The notes below the pieces were generated by a model that saw only the letters and a list, made by a program, of their open reading frames with translations, was not told the origin of the DNA and made no database searches. The position numbers and the translations under genes were made by a program. Shown here piece after piece: positions 8,150 through 15,282 of a DNA stretch of 22,225 nucleotides (positions are counted from its first letter, which is position 1; each line of letters begins with the position of its first letter). Source of the stretch: JANNFX01 sp031380225 (GTDB lineage: Bacteria > Pseudomonadota > Alphaproteobacteria > Rhizobiales > Hyphomicrobiaceae). The DNA is taken from NCBI GenBank assembly GCA_031380225.1, contig JANNFX010000234.1, positions 1-22,225 on the forward strand. The letters are read 5' to 3'.

Positions 8150-8650
8150 ATGTCAGACGCGATGCCACCACGAACGCTTGGTACGGCCGATATCAGCAAG
8201 ATTATGACTTATCTGCCCCATCGTTATCCGTTCCTGCTTTTGGATCGCATGTACGACATGGACGGTGATCAGAGCTGCATTGGCATCAAAAACGTGACTA
8301 TGAACGAGCCGTTCTTTCAAGGCCACTTCCCACATTTTCCAGTCATGCCGGGCGTGCTGATCATTGAAGGCTTGGCTCAAACCGCTGGCGCTTTGTGTGT
8401 CAGCAGCCTGGCTGAAAACTATAAGGCCGAGATCGTTTACTTCATGGCGATCGACAAGGCTAAGTTCCGCCGTCCTGTCGTGCCAGGAGACGTACTGCAC
8501 TATCATGTGCGTAAGATCAGAAATCGCGGCCGAGTCTGGCGCTTTTTCGGCGAAGCTAGGGTCAATGGACAGGTTGCGGCCGAGGCGGAAATCAGCGCTA
8601 TGTTGGCCGATACACCAGATGCCCGCGCCTTCGCCACCAAAATAAGCTGA
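8150..8650 (+). CDS. fabZ: 3-hydroxyacyl-ACP dehydratase FabZ
   Basis: Dehydrates 3-hydroxyacyl-ACP to trans-2-enoyl-ACP in fatty acid elongation, competing with LpxA and LpxD for hydroxyacyl-ACP; this is why it is commonly found between them. The product has 166 residues. The hot-dog fold signature is clear: PHRYPFLLLDR, then NEPFFQGHFPHFPVMPG with catalytic H59, and IIEGLAQTAG with catalytic E73. ATG 8150 is chosen because AAGGGA lies 8 nt upstream; longer in-frame starts at 8090 and 8141 lack a properly placed SD and would add residues before the conserved domain. It lies 74 bp after lpxD and 17 bp before lpxA. Confidence 0.95.
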   Translation: MSDAMPPRTLGTADISKIMTYLPHRYPFLLLDRMYDMDGDQSCIGIKNVTMNEPFFQGHFPHFPVMPGVLIIEGLAQTAGALCVSSLAENYKAEIVYFMAIDKAKFRRPVVPGDVLHYHVRKIRNRGRVWRFFGEARVNGQVAAEAEISAMLADTPDARAFATKIS

Positions 8651-8667
8651 GAACAGGTCCCCTCCCC

Positions 8668-9465
8668 ATGAGCGTGCATCCGACGTCGATCGTCGAAGAC
8701 GGGGCGAAGCTCGGTAGCGATGTCAAAATTGGTCCATTTTGTACCGTGGGCCGTGACGTCGTCTTGGGCGACGGCGTTGAACTGGTCAGCCACGCAGCAG
8801 TTGCTGGCCGGACAACAGTTGGCGCCGGCACGCGAATTTTTCCCTTCGCCTCGATCGGCCACCAGCCGCAGGATTTGAAATACAAAGGCGAGTCTTCGAC
8901 TTTGACCATCGGATCTGAATGCATGATCCGCGAAGGCGTGACCATGAATCCCGGAACCGAAGGCGGCGGATCGAAAACGACAGTCGGTAATGGCTGCGCG
9001 TTTCTCGCCAACAGCCACGTCGGTCACGATTGCGAAGTTGGCAACAACGTCATCTTTTCCAACAACGTCATGCTGGCTGGCCATTGCTGGGTCGGTGATT
9101 TCGCCATCATCGGCGGCGGTGCGGCCGTTATTCAATTCGCGCGCGTCGGAGCGCATTCGTTTTTGGGCGGCATGTCCGGGCTTGAAAACGATTTGATCCC
9201 CTACGGCATGGCGCTCGGCAACCGGGCCTACTTGTCGGGATTGAATATCGTTGGCTTGCAACGGCGCGGATTTTCGCGCGCCAAGATCCACGATTTGCGC
9301 CGTGCCTACCGTGCGTTGTTTGCTGCGGAAGGCACATTGGCAGAGCGGCTTGACGACGTGACCGAGGAATTCAAGGACCACGAGTTGGTTGCTGAAATCG
9401 TCCAGTTCATTCGTGCTGGCGGCAAGCGCTCGTTGTGCACGCCGCGCGATGCCACAAGCGTCTAA
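8668..9465 (+). CDS. lpxA: UDP-N-acetylglucosamine O-acyltransferase
   Basis: First step of lipid A synthesis: moves a 3-hydroxyacyl chain from ACP to the 3-OH of UDP-GlcNAc (or to the 3-amino group of the GlcN3N analogue in some bacteria). The product has 265 residues, the usual length. Hexapeptide repeats form a left-handed beta-helix over about residues 1-190, and an alpha-helical C-terminus follows (RRGFSRAKIHDLRRAYRALF). ANSHVGHDC contains H120, equivalent to the catalytic His of E. coli LpxA. HQPQDLKYKGE and MNPGTEGGGSKTTVG are conserved substrate-binding loops. Its last 17 bp overlap the start of lpxI. No gnnA/gnnB genes are present, so use of GlcN3N cannot be inferred. Confidence 0.96.
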   Translation: MSVHPTSIVEDGAKLGSDVKIGPFCTVGRDVVLGDGVELVSHAAVAGRTTVGAGTRIFPFASIGHQPQDLKYKGESSTLTIGSECMIREGVTMNPGTEGGGSKTTVGNGCAFLANSHVGHDCEVGNNVIFSNNVMLAGHCWVGDFAIIGGGAAVIQFARVGAHSFLGGMSGLENDLIPYGMALGNRAYLSGLNIVGLQRRGFSRAKIHDLRRAYRALFAAEGTLAERLDDVTEEFKDHELVAEIVQFIRAGGKRSLCTPRDATSV

Positions 9466-10753
9466 TCATTCCGGGATTGCCGGCGCCACCCCACGCCGTA
9501 TCGGCATTTTGGCGGGCGGCGGAGAATTGCCGCTGGAAATCGCTAAGCTTGCGGCAGCGCGCGGGCATTCCATTCAAATCATCGCGCTTGAAGGCGAGGC
9601 TGACGGAGACTTTTCCGGCTTCCCAGTCGTGACGCTGAACTGGGGTAAGTTCGGCCGCATCGTCAAAACGTTGCGGGCGGCCGGCGTCGAGGACGTGATT
9701 ATGGCCGGCCGCGTCAAGCGCCCCGTCATACGCAAAATCCGCCCTGACTTCGGGCTCATTAAAGCGCTCGGCACTGTCATCAAAATAGTAACGTCGAGCG
9801 GCGATGACAACCTGTTGCGCGCAGTATTGCAATGCTTTGAAAGCTACGGTTTTCGCGTCATTGGCGCGGCTGACGCGGCGCCTGAGTTGCTGATTAATCA
9901 AGGCGTGCAAGGGGCAGTGGCGCTTTCGGCTTCGGCCGGTAAATCTATCAAACGCGGATTTGAAACAGTGCGTGTCATGGGTCCACATGATGTCGGCCAA
10001 GCCGTCGTGGTCGCAGATGGCCGCGTCGAAGCTATCGAAGCCGCTGAAGGTACTGACGCAATGCTGGACAGGGTTGCCGAGCAGCGGCGCGGCGGCAGAC
10101 GCGGTGGTGTACTGGTCAAACGTCCAAAGCCTGGTCAAGAATTGCGGGTTGATATGCCGGCAATCGGCCCTGAAACCGTGCGCCGCGCCGCGGCTGCAGG
10201 CCTAGACGGTGTGGTTGTCTTGGCCGGACAGGCATTGATTGTCAGCCGCGAGGAAACACTTCGCGCCGCTGACCAGGCCGGCCTATTTGTGGCTGGTGTT
10301 GCCGATCCAGGTTCGGAAGCGCCGCGTGTGGCGCATGCCGAGATGCTTACGCTCATCTCTCTGACGCAGATCCAACCTGATAAGTCAGCACCTCGCGATG
10401 CGGCGCGCGCTGCGGGTGTGCTCGCGAGCCTGGATGCGGTCGAGACCTGCCGCGCAGTTGCGGTGGCGCGGCGCTATATTCTGACGGTCGAATCCGGTGA
10501 AGGCGTTTCTGAAATGCTGGCGCGGGCGGCCTCGCTCCGCCAATGGGGTGATCAAACCTCAAAAAAGCGCACTGGATTGGTTGTTGTTCGCGCCGCCGCC
10601 GATATCGATGCGGCTGTCATAGCAGCCACAGCAAAGGCCGGATTGCGCGGCCTTGTTGTGCTACAGAACTCGTCCCCGGTTCGGCCCGTGTTCTGTGCTG
10701 AAGCAGACCGGCTTGGATTATTCATTGCCCAGGGCACAGCGAGCAAAGTTTAG
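9449..10753 (+). CDS. lpxI: UDP-2,3-diacylglucosamine pyrophosphatase LpxI with an extra C-terminal domain
   Basis: LpxI cleaves UDP-2,3-diacylglucosamine to lipid X and UMP, replacing LpxH in many alphaproteobacteria. The N-terminal domain starts at RRIGILAGGGELPLEIA, and the catalytic domain carries KRPKPGQELRVDMPAIGPET (224-243), where D235 is the likely counterpart of the catalytic Asp studied in Caulobacter LpxI. Typical LpxI is about 280 residues and would end near residue 295. This protein has 434 residues. The extra part (about 335-430) resembles residues 184-283: RAVAVA/QAVVVA, GEG/AEG, ML-R/ML-R, KAGLRGLVVL/AAGLDGVVVL and ADRLGLF/ADQAGLF. It lacks the PKPGQ and RVDMP motif, so it looks like a degenerate second copy. 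ATG 9449 lacks an SD and overlaps lpxA by 17 bp, suggesting translational coupling. Confidence 0.92.
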   Translation: MPQASNHSGIAGATPRRIGILAGGGELPLEIAKLAAARGHSIQIIALEGEADGDFSGFPVVTLNWGKFGRIVKTLRAAGVEDVIMAGRVKRPVIRKIRPDFGLIKALGTVIKIVTSSGDDNLLRAVLQCFESYGFRVIGAADAAPELLINQGVQGAVALSASAGKSIKRGFETVRVMGPHDVGQAVVVADGRVEAIEAAEGTDAMLDRVAEQRRGGRRGGVLVKRPKPGQELRVDMPAIGPETVRRAAAAGLDGVVVLAGQALIVSREETLRAADQAGLFVAGVADPGSEAPRVAHAEMLTLISLTQIQPDKSAPRDAARAAGVLASLDAVETCRAVAVARRYILTVESGEGVSEMLARAASLRQWGDQTSKKRTGLVVVRAAADIDAAVIAATAKAGLRGLVVLQNSSPVRPVFCAEADRLGLFIAQGTASKV

Positions 10754-10759
10754 AAACGT

Positions 10760-12010
10760 ATGAGCGGCAAACCTCCAAGTGATGTGGCTGTGAACGCGCC
10801 TGCTTCCACGGTGGTTGCGGGACCACCAGTTCGTGGACGTGAGTATCGCATTTTTCTGGTCGCAGGTGAGACGTCGGGCGATGCGCTTGGCGAAAAGCTG
10901 ATGGCTGCGATCTCTGCTATGTCGCGCGGCCGTGTGCGTTATCTTGGCGTCGGTGGCGAAGGCATGCAGCGCCAGGGCCTCAACTCACAATTTCCATTGC
11001 ACGAAGTCGCCGTCATGGGCCTGCTGTCGATCCTCAGGCGGCTGCCAAAACTCATTGGCCGCGTGCATGACACAGTGTCGGCCGCATTGGCCGCTGATCC
11101 CGATGTGGTTGTGATCATCGATGCGCCTGAGTTCACGCATCCGATTGCAAAACGTATCCGCCGTAAGCGGCCCGATATTCCGATTGTCGACTACGTCTCG
11201 CCGAGTGTGTGGGCATGGCGGCCGGGGCGCGCCAAGCGGATGCGCCGCTATATTGATCACGTGCTGGCGCTGCTGCCATTCGAGCCCGAAGCGCACGGCC
11301 AACTCGGCGGGCCAATGTGTACCTATATCGGGCATCCACTTTACGAACGCATGGCAGCGATGCGCGCCGTTGATCCGTCACCGCTGGCGCGTCAGCTCGG
11401 GCTTGATCCTGCGAAACCGGTGTTGACGGTTTTGCCTGGCAGCCGCCGGTCTGAAGTCTCGCGTTTGATCGAACCGTTCGGACGCGCGATCAAGCTGTTG
11501 ATGGATAGTGGGCTCACACCTGAAATCATCATTCCCGTCGTGCCGCATTTGCGGACGCTCATTGAAAGCAGGATCGCGCCGTGGCCGTTGAAGCCGCATC
11601 TGATTGAAGGTGAAGAGGCGCGCTTGCAAGCCTTTCGCTTGAGTGTCGCTGCGCTCGCGGCGTCGGGCACGGTAACGCTTGAATTGGGTGTGTGTGGCGT
11701 GCCGTCCGTCGTTGCCTATAAAGTCGATCCGGTCATGGCGCCAATTTTACGACGCGCGTTGAAATTGCCGTCGGTGGTACTGGCGAACTTGGTTGCCGGC
11801 CACAACATCTATCCGGAATTCCATCAGGAAGATTGCACCGCCGAAAAATTGGCCGCAGCACTGCAGCCGCTGTTCTACGAGACACCCGAGCGGGCCGCGC
11901 AGATTGCAGGTCTGGCAGAAATCCCCGCACGCCTGACGCCGCCTCACGCCTCACCCAGTGAAGCAGCGGCAGCAATTATTTTGCGCTTTGCGGAGACGGG
12001 GCGGGGATAG
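10760..12010 (+). CDS. lpxB: Lipid-A-disaccharide synthase
   Basis: Joins UDP-2,3-diacylglucosamine and lipid X to the tetraacyl disaccharide 1-phosphate at the cytoplasmic face of the inner membrane (glycosyltransferase family 19). The product has 416 residues, slightly longer than the usual 380-395 because of an N-terminal leader of about 27 residues rich in Pro, Val and Ala. Conserved motifs are FLVAGETSGD (about 32-41), YLGVGGEGM, VVIIDAPEFTHPIAKRI, YVSPSVWAWR, LLPFEPE, YIGHPL, LTVLPGSRRSEV and ASGTVTLELGVCGVPSVVAYK. It starts 6 bp after the lpxI stop without a good SD. It is the last gene of the cluster and is followed at once by a palindromic repeat that may end transcription. Confidence 0.96.
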   Translation: MSGKPPSDVAVNAPASTVVAGPPVRGREYRIFLVAGETSGDALGEKLMAAISAMSRGRVRYLGVGGEGMQRQGLNSQFPLHEVAVMGLLSILRRLPKLIGRVHDTVSAALAADPDVVVIIDAPEFTHPIAKRIRRKRPDIPIVDYVSPSVWAWRPGRAKRMRRYIDHVLALLPFEPEAHGQLGGPMCTYIGHPLYERMAAMRAVDPSPLARQLGLDPAKPVLTVLPGSRRSEVSRLIEPFGRAIKLLMDSGLTPEIIIPVVPHLRTLIESRIAPWPLKPHLIEGEEARLQAFRLSVAALAASGTVTLELGVCGVPSVVAYKVDPVMAPILRRALKLPSVVLANLVAGHNIYPEFHQEDCTAEKLAAALQPLFYETPERAAQIAGLAEIPARLTPPHASPSEAAAAIILRFAETGRG

Positions 12011-12020
12011 GCGTGAGGCT

Positions 12021-12086
12021 GTAGGTTGGTGCTGAGCGCAGCGAAGCCCAACATTCGGCTGTGACCCAAGTCGTTCGGCCAACCTA
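12021..12086. repeat. Palindromic repeat B, copy 1, between lpxB and a convergent gene
   Basis: GTAGGTTGG begins at 12021, and its outer arm returns inverted as CCAACCTA at 12079-12086. The canonical half (12021-12053) folds as GTTGG(T)GCT against AGCCCAAC around GAGCGCAGCGA. The right end contains the TAG stop codon of the minus-strand 69-residue protein (12084-12086). The same family recurs at 16239. The element fills nearly the whole gap between two convergent genes and may act as a bidirectional terminator or an mRNA 3'-end stabiliser. Confidence 0.72.
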
Positions 12087-12293
12087 TTCCGCTACACTCT
12101 TCGCCAACCACGCCTCGACTTCTTCAAGCGAGAACGTGAACTCAGCGCCAGGGATATCGGAGCGGACGCGCGAGCCTTGGGCTTTATTGACAATCGAAAA
12201 CCGGCCGTGGTGCGGGCCTTTGCCGACCTTCTCCAAAGTGTAGCCCTTGCTCGCCGCAATGCGCGTTGCGTGCCGTTCTTGGGTGTTGGTCAT
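12084..12293 (-). CDS. Conserved small protein of unknown function, 69 residues
   Basis: I do not recognise a named family. The start is ATG 12293, with AGGAT about 8 nt upstream; an in-frame start at 12350 would add 19 residues without support. The protein is basic in the first half (TQERHATRIAASKGYTLEKV), has a central GPHHGRFSIVNKAQG and ends with an amphipathic helix FSLEEVEAWLAKSVA. The strand-strand-helix pattern suggests a compact cytoplasmic domain. Its stop codon is the TAG of a TAGGTTGG repeat arm, so the present C-terminus may have been set by the repeat. It lies between two palindromic repeats, which makes it a separate transcription unit. Confidence 0.6.
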   Translation of the reverse strand: MTNTQERHATRIAASKGYTLEKVGKGPHHGRFSIVNKAQGSRVRSDIPGAEFTFSLEEVEAWLAKSVAE

Positions 12294-12351
12294 GGGCGTA
12301 ATCCTAGGCTCAGTTGTCGATGAGATCGTGATTCTGAATTTACGATTCAAG

Positions 12352-12469
12352 GGCGGATTAGCGAAGCGTAATCCGCCGCACGCCCCGCGGCACCCTCAGG
12401 TTACGGTCGTTGCGCGACGGCGGATTACGCCACGCGATGCTTTCGCTTCGCGCTCCTAATCCGCCCTAC
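12352..12469. repeat. Composite palindromic repeat C
   Basis: A perfect 9-bp stem, GGCGGATTA (12352-12360) with TAATCCGCC (12369-12377), encloses the 8-nt loop GCGAAGCG. A second copy of the same stem follows at 12419-12427 and 12457-12465 with an enlarged inner part that contains CGCTTCGC (the loop motif on the minus strand), ending in CCTACG. The two hairpins face opposite directions, as in repeat A. The element lies between the molybdoenzyme stop (12479) and the start region of the 69-residue protein. Confidence 0.8.
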
Positions 12470-12478
12470 GAACCCTCA

Positions 12479-14611
12479 TCAATTCACCCGGCTGACTTCG
12501 ACCAAGTTGTCGGAGAACGATGGTGAACGCCCCATTCCGCCCCACTCTTGGCTTGATATCGAATTTACAGATCCGTCCGAGCGGTTGAGTGAGCGCCAAT
12601 AGCCGAGCGTTGCCACCACGATGCCGGGGTTGACGTCATCGGTGACCTTGGCGACGCCTTCGAAGTCGCCGCGGTCGTTGTGGACGCGCACCGGATCGCC
12701 TTCGCGAATGCTGCGCTTTTCAGCGTCGGCCGGTGAGATCATCACGAACTGTTCGCCTTGGCCTTTGATCTTGTGTGGTTCATTGGCGTAGCACGAGTTC
12801 AAGAACCCATGGCTCTTGGGTGAAATGATATTGAGCGAATACAACTTCGCCCGCTCAGGATTCGTCTCCGGCGATTCACGATTCGGGATGTAGCCCGGCA
12901 GTGGATCGATCGGTGAGCCATCCTGATCGCCCTCGTACATGGCGCGGAACGGACCAGCGACGAAGTTCTTTGCGTCATGCAATAGAAACTCGGCCTTGCC
13001 CGATGGCGTCGGAAATTTGCCATCCTTGTGCGGCGTGCGCGTATCAGCCGAGCCGACATCGATCTTATAGTAGCCGTGCTCCTTGAAGTACGCCATGTCG
13101 ACGCCGCCCATCTTGGGGTCATCCCAATTGATGTAGTGAGCCGCCAATTCACTGTCTGTCATTTTGAAGACCGGATCATCAAAGCCCATTTCAGCAGCCA
13201 ATAAGCGCCACATGTCGCTGGTCGGTTTGCACTCGCCCGGCGGATCGATGGCCTTCTGATTGTAGGTGAAGTAGAAGTGGCCCCAGCTCCACATCATGTC
13301 TTCGGCTTCGCCGGCCATGGCAGCCGGCAGCACGATATCTGCGTACTTCGCCGTGTCGGTCATGAAGTGTTCGGAAACGACCGTGAACAGGTCTTCCCGC
13401 TGCAGGCCCTTGACGATTTTGTTGGTCTCGGGCGCTTGGCTGACCGGATTGGTGCAGAATACGAACAGCGACTTGATCGGCGGGTCGAGTTTCATTTCAC
13501 CGGTCAACGCCGCGCCGAGGCGCAGGTTGTTGACGACGCGAGTGCCGGGCTTGATCCAATCGGCCCGCGAAACCTTTTCCCAATCGACCGGGAAGTCCCA
13601 TAGCGGCATTTGCAACAAACCGCCGCCGACATGCTTCCACGAGCCAACAAGTGACGGTAGCGCGCACGCGGCGCGGATCGCCTGGCCACCGCCGGCATGG
13701 CGCTCAAGCGCAACGCCGAGACGGATGACGGACGGCTGCGCGGTTGCAAATTCACGAGCGAACTTGGTGATGTCGGCGGCTTTAACGCCGGTGATTTTCT
13801 CGACATACTCGGGCGTGAATTCGGCGGCGCGGGCTTTCAGTTCCGCATAGCCATAGGTGTGGTTGTCAACATAGTCCTGATCGACGAGGCCCTGCGCGAT
13901 GATTGAATTGATGAAGCCCATGGCCAGCGCACCATCGGTGCCGGGCTTGGGGCAGATGTGCCAATCACCGGCTTTCGCCGTACGCGACTTATACGAGTCG
14001 ATGACGACGACCTTGGCACCCTTCTTTTGTGCTTCAAGCACGAACGGCCAGTGATGCAAGTTGGTCGATATCGAATTGCACGCCCAGATGACGATAAACT
14101 TCGCATGCGTGAAGCTTTCGGGATCGACGCCGCCGGTCGGGCCAACAGACAACAGCCATGCGGTCGATGAACCCGACGCGCAGAAGGTCTTTTCATTCAC
14201 GGTTGTGCCGAGACGATTGAAGAATGGGTCGCCTGAGTTGATGCCCTGCACCAAGCCCATGTTGCCGAGATAGCTTTGTGGCATGATCGCCTGCGAACCG
14301 TACTTAGCGATGATCTCGCGCCAGTTCTTGCCGATCTCTTTTATCGCGGCATCCCAGGTGATGCGTTCCCACTGGCCAGACCCTTTGGGTCCTTTGCGGC
14401 GCAGTGGAAACATCAAGCGGTCCGGATTGGCGTGGTGGTCGTGGAAATCTTTAAGCTTCACGCACAGCCCGCCGCGCGTCATCGGGTGGTCTTTGTTACC
14501 GCGCACTTCGACCAGTTTGCCGTCGCGGACCTCGTAGACCATCGAGCAGGTGTCCGGGCAGTCATGCGGGCAGGCGCCGTGAAACAGTTCAGGCTTGAGT
14601 TGCTCGTTCAT
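12479..14611 (-). CDS. Molybdopterin oxidoreductase, DMSO reductase superfamily, single subunit
   Basis: A 710-residue cytoplasmic enzyme (no Tat or Sec signal). ATG 14611 is chosen because GAGGAA lies about 7 nt upstream; an upstream in-frame start at 14713 adds residues unlike the family. The N-terminus has a [4Fe-4S] site, ACPHDCPDTC then GGLC (C14, C18, C22, C50). The molybdopterin domains follow: ITWDAAIKEI, NEKTFCASGSSTAW (C144 is a plausible Mo ligand), VVVIDSYKSRTAKAGDWHICPKPGTDGALAMG and FCTNPVSQAPETNKIV. The C-terminal cofactor-binding domain has ISPKSHGFLNSCYAN and IREGDPVRVHNDRGDFEG. The pattern matches the widespread uncharacterised MopB_3-like group. No electron-transfer subunit or cofactor chaperone is nearby, so substrate and partner are unknown. 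It is transcribed toward repeat C. Confidence 0.88.
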   Translation of the reverse strand: MNEQLKPELFHGACPHDCPDTCSMVYEVRDGKLVEVRGNKDHPMTRGGLCVKLKDFHDHHANPDRLMFPLRRKGPKGSGQWERITWDAAIKEIGKNWREIIAKYGSQAIMPQSYLGNMGLVQGINSGDPFFNRLGTTVNEKTFCASGSSTAWLLSVGPTGGVDPESFTHAKFIVIWACNSISTNLHHWPFVLEAQKKGAKVVVIDSYKSRTAKAGDWHICPKPGTDGALAMGFINSIIAQGLVDQDYVDNHTYGYAELKARAAEFTPEYVEKITGVKAADITKFAREFATAQPSVIRLGVALERHAGGGQAIRAACALPSLVGSWKHVGGGLLQMPLWDFPVDWEKVSRADWIKPGTRVVNNLRLGAALTGEMKLDPPIKSLFVFCTNPVSQAPETNKIVKGLQREDLFTVVSEHFMTDTAKYADIVLPAAMAGEAEDMMWSWGHFYFTYNQKAIDPPGECKPTSDMWRLLAAEMGFDDPVFKMTDSELAAHYINWDDPKMGGVDMAYFKEHGYYKIDVGSADTRTPHKDGKFPTPSGKAEFLLHDAKNFVAGPFRAMYEGDQDGSPIDPLPGYIPNRESPETNPERAKLYSLNIISPKSHGFLNSCYANEPHKIKGQGEQFVMISPADAEKRSIREGDPVRVHNDRGDFEGVAKVTDDVNPGIVVATLGYWRSLNRSDGSVNSISSQEWGGMGRSPSFSDNLVEVSRVN

Positions 14612-14817
14612 GGGGCGTTCCTCGTGAGCTTTTTGTTGCCGCGGCCGGTTCTCCAGCCATTGTTCTTGGACGAAAGCGTGCGGCAAGGTGGCACCGTTAG
14701 CCCGTGATGGCAAGTGTGGGCGGTCACAAAATGCGAGCAGATCGGGGAGGTGACTGGGGTCAAACCCCGCACAATATTGCTGCAGATAAGTCGAACTATC
14801 GGCGGATAGTCCGCGAA
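14612..14817. other. Intergenic region upstream of the molybdoenzyme
   Basis: 206 bp without a supported gene. It has two minor inverted repeats, GGGGT-CAA-ACCCC (14756-14768) and ACTATC-GGCG-GATAGT (14795-14810). Neither has a T run. One could be an operator or a weak attenuator for the molybdoenzyme gene; nothing stronger is visible. Confidence 0.35.
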
Positions 14818-15126
14818 CTAGACAGTGCGGAATTGGTTGATGACGAATTTGACCGTCAGCAGCGTGACGGCGATAGCAATCAGGCCGATGGCTGGGGCCA
14901 ACTCCCCGTTACTGATCCAATAGGCAACCGCGCAGAAGACAGCGGCGAATAGAGCGGCTGCGCTGAGAGCAACAGCTTTGGCAGTGCGTGATGCCGGAAG
15001 ATGTGCCGCTGGAGTAGTCCAGATCGGCAGCGTGACGCCGAAATGTGCGACCAACACCCAGGCGCTGAGAATTGCGAGAGCGCTGCCGGTAAACGCGGCC
15101 CCGGCATGCAACAAGAATTCGGCCAT
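14818..15126 (-). CDS. Small integral membrane protein, unknown function
   Basis: 102 residues with three likely TM segments: about 8-33 (AGAAFTGSALAILSAWVLVAHFGV), 50-70 (AVALSAAALFAAVFCAVAYWI) and 77-95 (LAPAIGLIAIAVTLLTVKFVI). I do not recognise a family. The start ATG 15126 has GGAG about 9 nt upstream. It lies on the same strand as, and 206 bp upstream of, the molybdoenzyme. A small hairpin (ACTATC/GATAGT, 14795-14810) without a T run lies just after its stop, so co-transcription is possible but not shown. Confidence 0.6.
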   Translation of the reverse strand: MAEFLLHAGAAFTGSALAILSAWVLVAHFGVTLPIWTTPAAHLPASRTAKAVALSAAALFAAVFCAVAYWISNGELAPAIGLIAIAVTLLTVKFVINQFRTV

Positions 15127-15282
15127 TCAACAAGTCTCCGCAATGATGAGGATATGCGCAGACTGTGCCACCGTCTGCTACCGGCCGCAGTTCCTTGGGA
15201 TACAACGGCGTGAATTCTCAATATGGTCACAAGCGAGCTATAGTCGGTCATGAATGGCAACTTATTGCGAGGGATTGACCTC

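Noticed and set aside
8503..9381. 292-residue open frame antisense to lpxA and the end of fabZ
   Set aside because: It mirrors the hexapeptide-repeat coding of lpxA; no recognisable domain and it crosses two real genes.
9407..10138. 243-residue open frame antisense to lpxI
   Set aside because: Opposite strand of a conserved enzyme; His-, Asp- and Ala-rich shadow composition and no domain.
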